This document shows positions 1 through 9,494 of a DNA stretch of 28,215 nucleotides, one piece after another. The stretch's first letter is position 1, and the number at the start of each line of letters is the position of its first letter. This DNA comes from CAYJDG01 sp964368875 (GTDB lineage: Bacteria; Pseudomonadota; Alphaproteobacteria; Micavibrionales; Micavibrionaceae). The DNA is taken from NCBI GenBank assembly GCA_964368875.1, contig CAYJDG010000027.1, forward strand, positions 1 to 28,215, written 5' to 3'. A model generated the notes under the pieces. That model worked only from the letters and a program-made list of their open reading frames with translations, did no database searches and was not told the DNA's origin. The position numbers were made by a program, and so were the translations under genes.

Positions 1-37
1 TGAAGGAAAGGATTAATAACCCCATTCGGGAAATTAA

Positions 38-2116
38 TTACCCTGAGCGCAGATAGGCAATCGCTTGGTCCTGCTCGAATAAGTAAAGCAGTGTGCGCAG
101 AGCCTCTCCACGCGGCGTTTGCAGCTCTGGATCGCGGTCGATGATCAGATTGGCATCGTCGCGGGCCGTAAGCAAAAGATCGCTGTGCGCCCCAATCTCA
201 GCCAAGCGAAATTCGGGTATACCGCTTTGACGTGTTCCAAGAATTTCCCCCGTGCCACGCAATTCAAGATCCTTTTCAGCGATCAGAAAGCCATCTTCTG
301 TCTGGCGCATAATCTGCAGGCGTTCTTTGGCAGTTTCACCAAGGGGTGCTGCATAGATCAGGAAACAATAGGACTGCTTCTCTCCTCGGCCTACACGTCC
401 GCGCAACTGGTGCAGCTGGGCAAGACCGAAGCGCTCGGCGTGTTCAATAATCATAATGGTTGCCGCCGGAACATTGACTCCTACCTCGATGACAGTGGTC
501 GCAACCAGAACGCTGATTTCACCGGCAGAAAATTTCTGCATCACCGAATCTTTTTCTGCGGGCTTCATGCGGCCATGAACCAGACCCACTTGATCACCAA
601 AACGTGACTGTAAAAGCTCAAATCGCGCATCTGCAGCAGCCAGATCAAGAATTTCGGATTCTTCCACCAAGGGGCAAACCCAGTACGCCCGTACGCCATC
701 TTTAATCTGCCGCTCGATCCCAGCGATCATGTCTTCAAGACGGTCTTGCGGAATTAGACGTGTATCGACAGGTTTTCTGCCGGGGGGCTTTTCGGTGATA
801 CGACTAACATCCATATCGCCATAAGCCGTTAGGGCCAATGTGCGGGGAATGGGTGTCGCGGTCATAACCATCACATCTGTGCCGCGTCCTTTGCTCGATA
901 AGAGCAGACGCTGGTGAACACCGAAACGATGCTGCTCATCAATAATTGCCAGACCAAGATCCTTGAATTCAACTGATTCCTGAAAAAGAGAATGCGTACC
1001 GATCACGACCTGCGCCGAGCCGCTTTCAATTTGTTCTACAAGCGCGGCCCGAGCCTTCCCTTTGTCGCGCCCTGTCAGGGTCACAAGAGTGATACCCAGC
1101 TTGGTAAATACTGGGGTTAGTGTTTCTGCATGCTGGCGGGCAAGAATTTCAGTAGGTGCCATGATCGCTGCCTGTGTGCCGCTGTCGATGGCGTTCATCA
1201 TGGCAATTGCGGCAACAATCGTTTTACCGCTGCCTACATCCCCTTGCAGCAGACGCAGCATACGGCGGGGCGACGCCATATCAGCATCGATTTCCTGCAT
1301 GACGGATTTCTGCGCAGCGGTCAGGGCAAACGGTAAATTGTCTTCGAATTTGCGCCGTAACGGCCCTTTGGTTTTGAAGGATCTGCCATTCAGCTTGCGC
1401 TGCCGGTGTCGAACTAGGGCTAAGGTAAGCTGGTTTGATAACAATTCATCATAAGCAAGCCGCGCGCGCGCTGGGGACGAGGGTTCAAGATCAACTCCGC
1501 CCTTAGGATAATGCAGTTTGCTCAAACAGTCTTTCCAGCCCTCCCACTCCATGCGCTTTTGATACGCGGGGTCTAACCATTCGGGCAGTGCAGGAACGGT
1601 CTCCAGACCACTCAATACGGCTTTGCGTAATGGTTTGGTCGTTAGGCCTGCAGTCAGGGGATAGATGACTTCGAATTTTTCGACTTCATCTTCACTCTGG
1701 CCCAGCAGGTCAGGGTGGACGATATGCTTGCGGTCGCGAAAATTTTCGACCTTGCCACCGATGATAACGCTGGCCTGAACCGGAAATTGTTTTTCTATCC
1801 AACTGCTATGGGCATTAAAAAAGACAAGATCGATAAACCCTGAGGCATCACTGCAGCGGATGCGATAAGGCTGGCCGCGTCGGGGCGCAGGAGTATGCTG
1901 CTCAACCGTGACAGTCAGCTTGACCGTTTGCCCGTCAGGAGCCGCCATGATGTTGTCCGCATCAATGCGTTCGATCAGATCAATTGGCTTGTGAAAAAGG
2001 AGATTAACAACTTTTCCGCCCCCGGTAAGTTTTTCATACAGCTTGAACGTTTTCGGGCCCACACCGGGGAGCGTGGTCAGGGCGCGGAAGAGCGGATCAA
2101 GTACAAAAGGGCGCAT
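38..2116 (-). CDS. recG: ATP-dependent DNA helicase RecG
   Basis: A 692-aa protein of normal RecG length. RecG is a cytoplasmic superfamily 2 helicase that remodels stalled replication forks and branch-migrates recombination intermediates. The N-terminal third carries the wedge/OB-fold region. The helicase core follows, with Walker A GDVGSGKT near residue 295, a DEQH box (IIDEQHRFG) near residue 390, the TATPIPRT motif, and the C-terminal QLHQLRGRVGRG motif VI. The ATG at 2116 has AAGGG about 8 bases upstream. It lies 14 bases after the stop of the DUF2157-like gene and is probably the last gene of that operon. Its position back to back with sdhE-mfd is common in alphaproteobacteria. The family assignment is secure. 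Confidence 0.97.
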   Translation of the reverse strand: MRPFVLDPLFRALTTLPGVGPKTFKLYEKLTGGGKVVNLLFHKPIDLIERIDADNIMAAPDGQTVKLTVTVEQHTPAPRRGQPYRIRCSDASGFIDLVFFNAHSSWIEKQFPVQASVIIGGKVENFRDRKHIVHPDLLGQSEDEVEKFEVIYPLTAGLTTKPLRKAVLSGLETVPALPEWLDPAYQKRMEWEGWKDCLSKLHYPKGGVDLEPSSPARARLAYDELLSNQLTLALVRHRQRKLNGRSFKTKGPLRRKFEDNLPFALTAAQKSVMQEIDADMASPRRMLRLLQGDVGSGKTIVAAIAMMNAIDSGTQAAIMAPTEILARQHAETLTPVFTKLGITLVTLTGRDKGKARAALVEQIESGSAQVVIGTHSLFQESVEFKDLGLAIIDEQHRFGVHQRLLLSSKGRGTDVMVMTATPIPRTLALTAYGDMDVSRITEKPPGRKPVDTRLIPQDRLEDMIAGIERQIKDGVRAYWVCPLVEESEILDLAAADARFELLQSRFGDQVGLVHGRMKPAEKDSVMQKFSAGEISVLVATTVIEVGVNVPAATIMIIEHAERFGLAQLHQLRGRVGRGEKQSYCFLIYAAPLGETAKERLQIMRQTEDGFLIAEKDLELRGTGEILGTRQSGIPEFRLAEIGAHSDLLLTARDDANLIIDRDPELQTPRGEALRTLLYLFEQDQAIAYLRSG

Positions 2117-2130
2117 CAGAGTGCCCTTGC

Positions 2131-3402
2131 TTACGGTGTTCTTGGTTGGGCAGTGATTTTCTGACTTAGCTTGACGGCATAGGAACTGATGATGATCAGA
2201 ACCAGCCCAAGGCCAATCAGCGCAATTGGCCAGCCAACGACATCCGCGAAATATTTATCTGTAAAGGATGCCAGATAACCTAGCAGCGAGACGACTGATA
2301 CGAACAGGAGCGTTCTGCTACCTATGACAACGCTCAGATACATGAGCATGGCGCCATAACCGATCATTAGTACCTCAAACGGGCTATTGAGCAACAATTC
2401 GTGGACACAGCATGAGGCAATAAAGCCAAAGATAAAAAATAGAATAGGTGAGGTTTTCTTATGCAGGGTCGAGCTCAACCCATAGGCCGCAAGCATTCCG
2501 GCTGTTCCTATACTCATACCGATCCATTCATAACTGGCCCAGCGCATTTCCTGCAAAGCGGACCCCATAAATGCCATATAAGGCGTGATGACAAAAAACA
2601 TGAAGACCGGATGGGGCGTTTTCAGGACGCGTGTAAGGGTCAGAATAATAATGCTATAGAGGACCCCTGCGAGAATGACCAGACTGAACGGGTTATCAGA
2701 GCCGCTCAGAGTGAGGAAGCAAGAGCAAACAAAGGCAAAGCCTGACCCTACGGTAAACCATGGCGCGAGAATCCGGTGCGATGTTTTGCTGATGGCGTAA
2801 GTCGTACAGAGTGCCGACGCGGAAAGCAGAGTACCCCAGAGCCTCTCATCGAGCTTAAGCCAGATCAGAAGCAACGCCGTAGCGGTGTAACCATACACAC
2901 AGGTAAAAAATAACAGACTGGTACGGTTGCAAGCTTTAAAGGCAATCATCTGTTGCAGAGAAACGAGGGCGAAGACGCAGCTTAGCGCCAATGCGGTGTT
3001 TCCGGTTGGCTCGAAATACTCATGTAGGTAAACGGTTAGGCCAACAGGTTGCAGGAAGGCACCAAGCACGAACATGGGGGTGGCAACGCGCTGAAATTTT
3101 TCATCTTTCAGGCAGATAAAGCCCATGATGAAACAGATGATGCCGGGTCCAAGGGTAATCACGACGCGGCTCAGCGAGCTTAATTTATCCCATTCGATGC
3201 CCGTGTAGATGCCAAGTCCTGCAAAGACGAAGAGGGCACCCAGATAAGAAAGTATGCGTGTCAGAATATTACCGACATTGCGCTTCTCTTCTTCAGGCAG
3301 CGCAGTGATCGCGGTGGCAATCTCTTCTACTGACAGGGAATGCTGCCGGGCGAGTTCAGCAATCTTGGTCAGGGCATCAGCGCGGGAACCAGAAAAAATC
3401 AT
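2131..3402 (-). CDS. DUF2157-like multi-pass membrane protein
   Basis: A 423-aa, very hydrophobic protein. A soluble N-terminal stretch of about 45 residues (AELARQHSLSVEEIATAI) is followed by roughly ten to twelve predicted membrane segments starting near residue 50 (LSYLGALFVFAGLGIYTGIEW). This layout fits the DUF2157 family of inner-membrane proteins, whose function is unknown. The start ATG overlaps the stop of the upstream gene as ATGA (3399-3402), which implies translational coupling and a joint role with that membrane-anchored protein. recG follows 14 bases downstream. The family call rests on overall pattern rather than a catalytic motif, so it is moderately sure. The membrane location is clear. 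Confidence 0.7.
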   Translation of the reverse strand: MIFSGSRADALTKIAELARQHSLSVEEIATAITALPEEEKRNVGNILTRILSYLGALFVFAGLGIYTGIEWDKLSSLSRVVITLGPGIICFIMGFICLKDEKFQRVATPMFVLGAFLQPVGLTVYLHEYFEPTGNTALALSCVFALVSLQQMIAFKACNRTSLLFFTCVYGYTATALLLIWLKLDERLWGTLLSASALCTTYAISKTSHRILAPWFTVGSGFAFVCSCFLTLSGSDNPFSLVILAGVLYSIIILTLTRVLKTPHPVFMFFVITPYMAFMGSALQEMRWASYEWIGMSIGTAGMLAAYGLSSTLHKKTSPILFFIFGFIASCCVHELLLNSPFEVLMIGYGAMLMYLSVVIGSRTLLFVSVVSLLGYLASFTDKYFADVVGWPIALIGLGLVLIIISSYAVKLSQKITAQPRTP

Positions 3403-4004
3403 TTGGTCCAGCCAATAAAATCAAACTGCGAATAGCGGTCCTGTAGCGGGAGCTGGAATGACTTCCCATTTTTACCAATGGTATAGCGGTCATCATAATA
3501 ACCGCCATGGCCAAAGAGGTCATTGAACAGCCCGCCACTATGATATTGGGTGCTGTCGCGGTTGTAGCTATAGCCGTCAGGAGCGATATCACCGGACTTG
3601 ATCTCAAGGGCGGGCATTTGCGGGCTGGTTACTATGACGGTTCCCGGCTTCATGGAGTCTGCTACGTCGAATGGATACTGAGACCGCGCCCCTGTGATCG
3701 GATCGAAAACGATAACAAATGTTCTGGCCATGACTGGCGGTTGCGGTTGCTGGCCTGCATAAGGTTGCGGACCTGTCCAGGTGACTTCAAGCTTCCCGGC
3801 GCCGTCTACCTGATAGTTGAATCTGCCATTATAAGCATTCTGGCCCAGTTGGGCGTAAACGGCTTTGTATTGCGGCGGGTCGACGGTGGCATCTGTAACA
3901 ATCCGCGCGAGACTAAAGAGGACGATCAAGGCTAGAGGGAGGGTAATTCCGGCAATCAGTACGAAATGCTCTTTTATAAAGGCGCGGACTGGACTAGATG
4001 ACAT
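3399..4004 (-). CDS. membrane-anchored hypothetical protein coupled to the DUF2157-like gene
   Basis: A 201-aa protein when started at the ATG at 4004. That ATG follows a good ribosome site (GAAGGGG about 7 bases upstream). A longer reading from a TTG at 4037 has no such site and would leave almost no room before sdhE. Residues about 14-34 form one membrane segment (HFVLIAGITLPLALIVLF), with a short cytoplasmic tail before it. The remaining 165 residues should lie in the periplasm and are rich in Gly, Tyr, Asp and Gln. Genes next to DUF2157 genes often encode GDYXXLXY-type proteins, but I cannot see that signature here. The last base of the stop region overlaps the next start (ATGA). Function is unknown. 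Confidence 0.7.
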   Translation of the reverse strand: MSSSPVRAFIKEHFVLIAGITLPLALIVLFSLARIVTDATVDPPQYKAVYAQLGQNAYNGRFNYQVDGAGKLEVTWTGPQPYAGQQPQPPVMARTFVIVFDPITGARSQYPFDVADSMKPGTVIVTSPQMPALEIKSGDIAPDGYSYNRDSTQYHSGGLFNDLFGHGGYYDDRYTIGKNGKSFQLPLQDRYSQFDFIGWTK

Positions 4005-4039
4005 AGGGTACCCCTTCAGAATGTAGTGAGAAATCAATT

Positions 4040-4321
4040 ATGCCGCAGAGCGCGCCTCAAGTCGAGACTCCGGAAAACCGCAGGAAAAGGCTCAAATTCC
4101 GCTCGTGGCACCGCGGGACACGCGAAATGGACCTGTTGATGGGCAGTTTTGCCGATCGCCACGTCATGACCTTCACTGAAGGCCAACTCGATCAATACGA
4201 AGAATTGCTCAATTGCGAGGACCCTGATCTCTATAACTGGATGATTGGGAAGGAAAAGCCGCCTCCGGAGCAGGAATGCGAGGTTCTTGCCTTGCTTTTG
4301 ACCCATAGGTTTGCCACATAA
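4040..4321 (+). CDS. sdhE: SdhE/Sdh5 family FAD assembly factor
   Basis: A 93-aa soluble protein of normal SdhE size. SdhE helps attach FAD covalently to the flavoprotein subunit of succinate dehydrogenase. The hallmark RGxxE motif is present (RGTRE, residues 25-29, in SWHRGTREMDLLMGSF), as is the conserved stretch QYEELLNCEDPDLYNWM. mfd begins 8 bases after its stop, so the two are probably co-transcribed. Only 35 bases separate its ATG from the divergent gene at 4004, so its promoter must reach into or lie inside that neighbour. A GTGAG about 9 bases before the ATG may serve as a weak ribosome site. The assignment is firm. Confidence 0.93.
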   Translation: MPQSAPQVETPENRRKRLKFRSWHRGTREMDLLMGSFADRHVMTFTEGQLDQYEELLNCEDPDLYNWMIGKEKPPPEQECEVLALLLTHRFAT

Positions 4322-4329
4322 TCTGCGCC

Positions 4330-7300
4330 ATGGCGCAGCAGACAAAACCAACTCTCGACGAACCTTCCGTTTACCCGGTTCAATACGGTGCTCCTGAAGG
4401 ACAGGATGCCCGGCTGCTGATACGCCGGGCGCATGAACTCGCGCGCGAAAAAAGCATTCTTCTTCATATCGTTCAGGATGATTTGCGACTGGCGGTAATT
4501 GACGAGCTGGTAGCATTTTTCGATCCTGAAGTTGAAGTCATAACGATCCCCGGCTGGGATTGTCTGCCGTATGATCGTGTCTCTCCTAATTCAGAACTGG
4601 TTGCTCAACGCATTTCAGGCCTATCGCGTCTGCGTGAGTGGGAAGCCGACCTCCTCTATAAACCGCGTCTGGTTATCACAACCGTCAATGCCGCTCTCCA
4701 GCGCGTGATGCCGCATGCGGCGCTCGAAGCTGCCCATTTGGTCGTCAAAAAAGGTGGACGGCTGGATGAGAAACATTTGCAAAGATTTCTTATCGATAAC
4801 GGCTACCTGCGCACGGATACGGTGCGTGAGGCAGGGGAGTTCGCAATTCGCGGCGGTATTTTTGATCTCTTCCCGCCGGGCAGTACCGAGCCATTACGGA
4901 TCGATCTATTTGGTGACGAAATTGAAAGTGTGCGGGCTTTCGACCCATCTACCCAGCGCACGACCAAAGCAGTAGAGCATTTCGCACTGCGCCCGGTTAC
5001 AGAATTTTTTCTGAACGAAGAGTCGATCAACGGCTTCCGTGCACGTTACCGAGACCAGTTCGGTGTGTTGGTGCAGGATGATCCTCTCTATCAGGCTGTT
5101 ACCGAAGGTCGCCGCCATGCCGGAATGGAGCATTGGTTGCCATTGTTTTTTGCCGGCATGGATACGCTGTTTGATTATTCGGCGCGGTTCAAAATCTCTT
5201 TTGACGCTCAGGCGGAGCAGGCGCGGGCGGAGCGCCTTCTACAGATCGAAGATTTTTACGAGGCACGCCGAACCCTTGATAAGGCTCTCGCGAGCAAACG
5301 CAAAAAGAAAGATGGCAGCGAGGTTTCCTTGACTGGTGGTGTCTATCACCCACTTCCGCCGGAACAACTCTATATCTTTGACGCTGAATTCAATCAGAAA
5401 ATTGCTCCTCTTGAACCCCTGATCCTGCAGGGTTTTGGTTCACCGCATGAGGAGATCGAAACGGAAGCGCGTCGCGGTCGCGATTTCTCAGACATCCGCG
5501 CCAACAATCCAACTGGATTGTTTCAGGAACTTGATGCGTATCTGCGGGCGCACCAGAATCGTAAAATTCTGATTGCTTGTTATAGCACCGGGTCGCGTGA
5601 ACGCTTGCGTGTCCTAATGGAAGATGCCGCGATCAAAAATGTCCTTCTCTGCGATAGCTTTGCGGATGCCCGGAAACTCAAGGATGGTCAGATTGCCCTG
5701 TGCATCCTGCATCTGGAGCGGGGCTTTAACGCACCGGACCTGATCGTTCTGACAGAGCAGGATATTCTCGGCGATCGTCTTGCGCGCAAGTCTGGCCGCA
5801 AACGTAAAGCCGATAACTTCCTCAAAGAAATCTCCTCGCTCAACGCAGGCGATCTCGTCGTTCACATCGATCATGGCGTTGGTCGCTTCGAGGGTCTTGA
5901 AACTCTCAAAGCCGCAGGCCTGATGCACGATTGCCTGAAGCTGGTCTATGCGGGCGGTGATAAATTATTTGTTCCGGTTGAAAATATCGAAGTCCTTTCT
6001 CGTTTTGGCAGCGATGAAGGCAATACTATCCTCGATAAGCTTGGCGGAGCAGGTTGGCAGGCGCGTAAGGCGCGGGTTAAGAAAAACCTGATGGTTATGG
6101 CCGACGGCCTGCTTAAGATTGCTGCTGAGCGCATGTTACGCAAGGCAGACACACTCGAAGTTTCCGCGCACGACCTGCATGAGTTTATTTCCAAATTTCC
6201 TTATCAGGAAACGGAAGATCAACTGCGCGCAATCTCCGATGTCATGGAAGATTTTCAGTCTGGACGGCCTATGGACCGTCTGGTTTGCGGAGATGTCGGC
6301 TTCGGCAAGACCGAAGTCGCCTTACGCGCCGCTTATATTGCTGCGAAAGCTGGTATGCAGGTTGCCGTGGTTGCTCCAACGACACTTCTGGCCCGGCAGC
6401 ATCATCAGAATTTCTTGGCCCGCTTTCAAGGGATGGGCATCCGGGTCGATCAGCTCTCCCGGCTCGTCAATGCTAAGGACTCGAAACTGACGAAGGATGG
6501 TCTGGCTGATGGGTCCGTCAGGATCGTCATTGGTACCCATTCTCTCCTCGCCGAAAAAATAAAATTCGCAAATTTGGGCTTGGTGATTGTTGATGAAGAG
6601 CAACGTTTTGGTGTGAAACAGAAGGAGCGTCTCAAAGAGCTTAAGGCCAACGTTCATGTTCTAACCCTGACCGCCACCCCAATCCCGCGCACTTTGCAAA
6701 TGGCCCTAACAGGCGTGCGTGACATGAGCATTATTGCCACACCGCCAGTGGATCGTCTCGCGATCCGGACTGCCGTCATGCCCTATGACCAGCTTGTCAT
6801 TCGCGAGGCAATCCTGCGCGAACATTACCGAGGCGGGCAAAGCTTTTATGTCTGTCCGCGCATCAAGGATATGCATGATATTGAACAGCAACTGAAAGAA
6901 CTGGTACCGGAAGTACGCGCTATTACTGCACACGGTCAGATGACGCCAACTGAACTCGAAGACCGTATGAATGCGTTTTATGAAGGCCAGTATGGGATTT
7001 TGCTCGCAACCAATATTATTGAATCGGGTCTCGATATCCCATCGGCCAACACGATCATCGTGCACAAGGCCGATCTATTTGGGCTAGCGCAACTCTACCA
7101 GATCCGGGGCCGGGTTGGCCGGTCCAAGGTGCGGGCTTACGCCTATATTACCTATGATCCTGCGCAGAAACTCTCTGCGTTGTCGCAGAAACGCCTGGAG
7201 GTATTCGAAACCCTCGACAGCCTCGGCGCAGGTTTCCAGCTGGCCAGCCATGATCTGGATATCCGCGGGGCAGGCAACCTTCTCGGTGATGAACAGTCCG

Positions 7301-7854
7301 GGCACATCCGCGAAGTCGGGATTGAGCTCTATCAGCAGATGCTGGAGGAAGCTGTCGCCGCGACCAAAGCTGGTGTCGACCTTGATGCTCCTCAGGCCCA
7401 AAGCGGCTGGACACCGAACATTAATCTTGGCACCTCGGTTCTCATTCCTGAAAAATATGTCGAGGATCTCGGTGTACGGATGAGCCTATACCGCCGTCTG
7501 TCAGAACTGGAAACGGCGGATGATATAGAGTCGTACGCTGCCGAGCTGATCGATCGGTTTGGCGATCTGCCGCCCGAAGTCAGCAATCTTCTGGATATAG
7601 TCAAAATTAAGCAACTCTGCCGCGAGGCCGGGGTAGCCCAGCTGGATGCTGGGCCGAAGGGGGCCATTATTGCCTTCCATCAGAACACCCCGCCAAATCC
7701 GGAAGCATTGCTGGCATGGATGCAATTGAAACCAGGCTCGGTCAAATTGCGTCCCGATCAGAAGATTTCCGTCCTGCGGTCGTGGGATAATGTTAAAGAA
7801 AGGGTTAAAGGGATTCAGTCCCTGATGACCGATCTGGCTAGCTTGGCGCGTTAA
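4330..7854 (+). CDS. mfd: transcription-repair coupling factor Mfd
   Basis: A 1174-aa protein of full Mfd length. Mfd pushes stalled RNA polymerase off damaged DNA and recruits UvrA. The N-terminal UvrB-like region is seen around residues 60-260 (TIPGWDCLPYDRVSPN). The RNA-polymerase-interacting domain begins near residue 508 (GDLVVHIDHGVGRFEG). The translocase core has Walker A GDVGFGKT near residue 654, a DEEQ box near residue 754, TATPIPRTL, and QIRGRVGRS. A C-terminal regulatory domain of about 200 residues completes it. It lies 8 bases after sdhE. I see no strong ribosome site, which fits coupling to sdhE. There is no sign of truncation. Confidence 0.98.
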   Translation: MAQQTKPTLDEPSVYPVQYGAPEGQDARLLIRRAHELAREKSILLHIVQDDLRLAVIDELVAFFDPEVEVITIPGWDCLPYDRVSPNSELVAQRISGLSRLREWEADLLYKPRLVITTVNAALQRVMPHAALEAAHLVVKKGGRLDEKHLQRFLIDNGYLRTDTVREAGEFAIRGGIFDLFPPGSTEPLRIDLFGDEIESVRAFDPSTQRTTKAVEHFALRPVTEFFLNEESINGFRARYRDQFGVLVQDDPLYQAVTEGRRHAGMEHWLPLFFAGMDTLFDYSARFKISFDAQAEQARAERLLQIEDFYEARRTLDKALASKRKKKDGSEVSLTGGVYHPLPPEQLYIFDAEFNQKIAPLEPLILQGFGSPHEEIETEARRGRDFSDIRANNPTGLFQELDAYLRAHQNRKILIACYSTGSRERLRVLMEDAAIKNVLLCDSFADARKLKDGQIALCILHLERGFNAPDLIVLTEQDILGDRLARKSGRKRKADNFLKEISSLNAGDLVVHIDHGVGRFEGLETLKAAGLMHDCLKLVYAGGDKLFVPVENIEVLSRFGSDEGNTILDKLGGAGWQARKARVKKNLMVMADGLLKIAAERMLRKADTLEVSAHDLHEFISKFPYQETEDQLRAISDVMEDFQSGRPMDRLVCGDVGFGKTEVALRAAYIAAKAGMQVAVVAPTTLLARQHHQNFLARFQGMGIRVDQLSRLVNAKDSKLTKDGLADGSVRIVIGTHSLLAEKIKFANLGLVIVDEEQRFGVKQKERLKELKANVHVLTLTATPIPRTLQMALTGVRDMSIIATPPVDRLAIRTAVMPYDQLVIREAILREHYRGGQSFYVCPRIKDMHDIEQQLKELVPEVRAITAHGQMTPTELEDRMNAFYEGQYGILLATNIIESGLDIPSANTIIVHKADLFGLAQLYQIRGRVGRSKVRAYAYITYDPAQKLSALSQKRLEVFETLDSLGAGFQLASHDLDIRGAGNLLGDEQSGHIREVGIELYQQMLEEAVAATKAGVDLDAPQAQSGWTPNINLGTSVLIPEKYVEDLGVRMSLYRRLSELETADDIESYAAELIDRFGDLPPEVSNLLDIVKIKQLCREAGVAQLDAGPKGAIIAFHQNTPPNPEALLAWMQLKPGSVKLRPDQKISVLRSWDNVKERVKGIQSLMTDLASLAR

Positions 7855-7896
7855 CCCTTCCATGATAAACTGCTCTGTGCAAATGGAGCAGAGTAA

Positions 7897-8304
7897 ATGG
7901 CCCAGACCTACCTTGAAAACCGCATCGCGGAAGCCCTAAAAAAAGCCAAAGGTAACCAAACCCGTGCGCGTCAGAATCTGGCGTCGATGGCGATTGAGGA
8001 TGATCAGTTACTTCTGGCCCTGACCAAGCCGCATTTGAACGCAATCGTTGCGCATGCGGTTGGCCATTACGCCAGCGTGGTGAAGAAAAAGAAAAGTGGC
8101 GGTGATGATCTTCCACCGATCCCGAAAGGGGTGAAGGATGAAGAAGGCTTTGGCCTTGATCTGCTCAAGGCCCTCGGCGGTCAGAACGTCCCCAAATTCG
8201 GTAAAGAAGAAGCCGCGCCGCGTATCGGCAAAGTCAAAGCATCCGAACAGCATGTCAGTGCTTTGAAACTGATGGCCAGCAAAAGCAAAACCAAACCGAG
8301 ATAA
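7897..8304 (+). CDS. small basic protein with a Fis-like N-terminal stretch
   Basis: A 135-aa protein, rich in Lys and Ala, with no signal peptide or membrane segment. GGAG lies 12 bases before the ATG. Residues about 10-26 (AEALKKAKGNQTRARQNL) resemble the first helices of Fis-type helix-turn-helix domains, where a GNQ-x-x-A pattern is typical. However, the following residues do not form an obvious recognition helix. A second helical part (DQLLLALTKPHLNAIVAHAVGHY) is followed by a flexible, charged tail (VVKKKKSGGDDLPPIPKG). It sits between mfd and an AmgK-like kinase gene that starts 5 bases after its stop. It may bind nucleic acid, but that is only inference. The exact function is unknown. 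Confidence 0.72.
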   Translation: MAQTYLENRIAEALKKAKGNQTRARQNLASMAIEDDQLLLALTKPHLNAIVAHAVGHYASVVKKKKSGGDDLPPIPKGVKDEEGFGLDLLKALGGQNVPKFGKEEAAPRIGKVKASEQHVSALKLMASKSKTKPR

Positions 8305-8309
8305 TCCTG

Positions 8310-9359
8310 ATGAGCGACACATTGAAACAGCAGTTCCTCCAGGATGCCGGATGGAGCGGAGCTACTGAGCAGGCGATTGGTTCGGATTGGTCACCGCGAA
8401 AGATGGTTCGTTTGAACCGCAACGCGCAGACTGCAATCCTGATGCAAAGCAAGCCTGACGAACATCCCGAGGCGCCCCCCGGTCACAAGATTGCCGATTA
8501 TGTTAGGATCGCTACATATCTGCGCGGCTTGAACCTGAAAGTTCCAGAGGTCTATGCCGCCAGCCCGGAGTTGGGATTTTTACTGGTTGAGGATTTTGGG
8601 GATGAAAGTTTCCATGCTTTGCTTTCCGATCCAACCGTTAGTCCCGAAGCACTCTATGTGAACGCTACTGACATCTTGATGCACTTGTACGAACATACCG
8701 AGCTCAACGATATCGAGCTACCTTTGTACTTCGATAGCTATGTCCATACGGGACGCCGCCGTGTGATAGATTGGTATGCTCCTCTGGTGCGCAATAGAAA
8801 GAACGAAGATGGGCTGACCCAGTATTACCTCAATCTCTGGGGTGATATTGAGCGCGCTTTGCCAGCACCACCTATGCGTTTCCTGCATGTTGATTTTCAT
8901 CCGCACAATCTGATGTGGGTTCCTGATGCACAAGGTAGCGGTAAAACCGGAATTCTCGATTTTCAGGGCGCAATGCGCGGCCCTGCCGTTTATGATCTGG
9001 TGAATTTGCTGGAAGATGCGCGCCGGGAGGTTCCCGCCGGGATCCAGAATATGTGCCTACTGCGCTTCCAGAAAGCGATGTCGCCAGAAGCTTGGGACTC
9101 TTTCTCAGCGTGGTATCCGGTTCTTGCCTGTCAGTTTCATTGCCGTGTGCTGGGGCAGGCGATCAGACTCGCGTCTCAGGGGAAAAGCGATTTGCTCCAA
9201 TATATCCCGACCATCCAGAACTATATCCAGACCGATCTCCTTCATCCCGCGCTCTGGCCAATGGAAAGCTTCTTCCGCGAAAATGGTATAGATTTTTCAC
9301 GGCCGTTAAAAATTGATCTGCAGGCGCTCAAGCCATTGATCCGTGATGATGCCTTCTAA
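8310..9359 (+). CDS. aminoglycoside-phosphotransferase-fold kinase, AmgK-like
   Basis: A 349-aa protein of the APH/choline-kinase fold. The catalytic loop is HVDFHPHNLMW, with the presumed catalytic Asp near residue 195. The metal-binding DFQG follows near residue 217, and then the motif GPAVYDLVNLLEDARREV. These last two motifs match the AmgK group, which phosphorylates N-acetylmuramate or N-acetylglucosamine at the anomeric carbon during cell-wall recycling. In that pathway AmgK usually lies beside MurU and often TsaE; neither is seen here. The gene starts 5 bases after the previous stop and is probably in the same operon. The kinase fold is sure, but the substrate is inferred. Confidence 0.83.
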   Translation: MSDTLKQQFLQDAGWSGATEQAIGSDWSPRKMVRLNRNAQTAILMQSKPDEHPEAPPGHKIADYVRIATYLRGLNLKVPEVYAASPELGFLLVEDFGDESFHALLSDPTVSPEALYVNATDILMHLYEHTELNDIELPLYFDSYVHTGRRRVIDWYAPLVRNRKNEDGLTQYYLNLWGDIERALPAPPMRFLHVDFHPHNLMWVPDAQGSGKTGILDFQGAMRGPAVYDLVNLLEDARREVPAGIQNMCLLRFQKAMSPEAWDSFSAWYPVLACQFHCRVLGQAIRLASQGKSDLLQYIPTIQNYIQTDLLHPALWPMESFFRENGIDFSRPLKIDLQALKPLIRDDAF

Positions 9360-9494
9360 AAGATCGTTTTAAGCCTTAAAACCATTATTTTCCTTTAAAT
9401 TATAGTGCGCGGCATCATGCGCAAATCTTGCTTTTGCAGGTAAATTTCCTTAAGTTGGCCCGGCTTTAACCATCCCAAATAGAGGTCAATTTAA

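Noticed and set aside
9366..9382. Inverted repeat GTTTTAA/TTAAAAC after the AmgK-like gene as an intrinsic terminator
   Set aside because: The stem is almost all AT with a 3-base loop, too weak, and no clean T-run follows.
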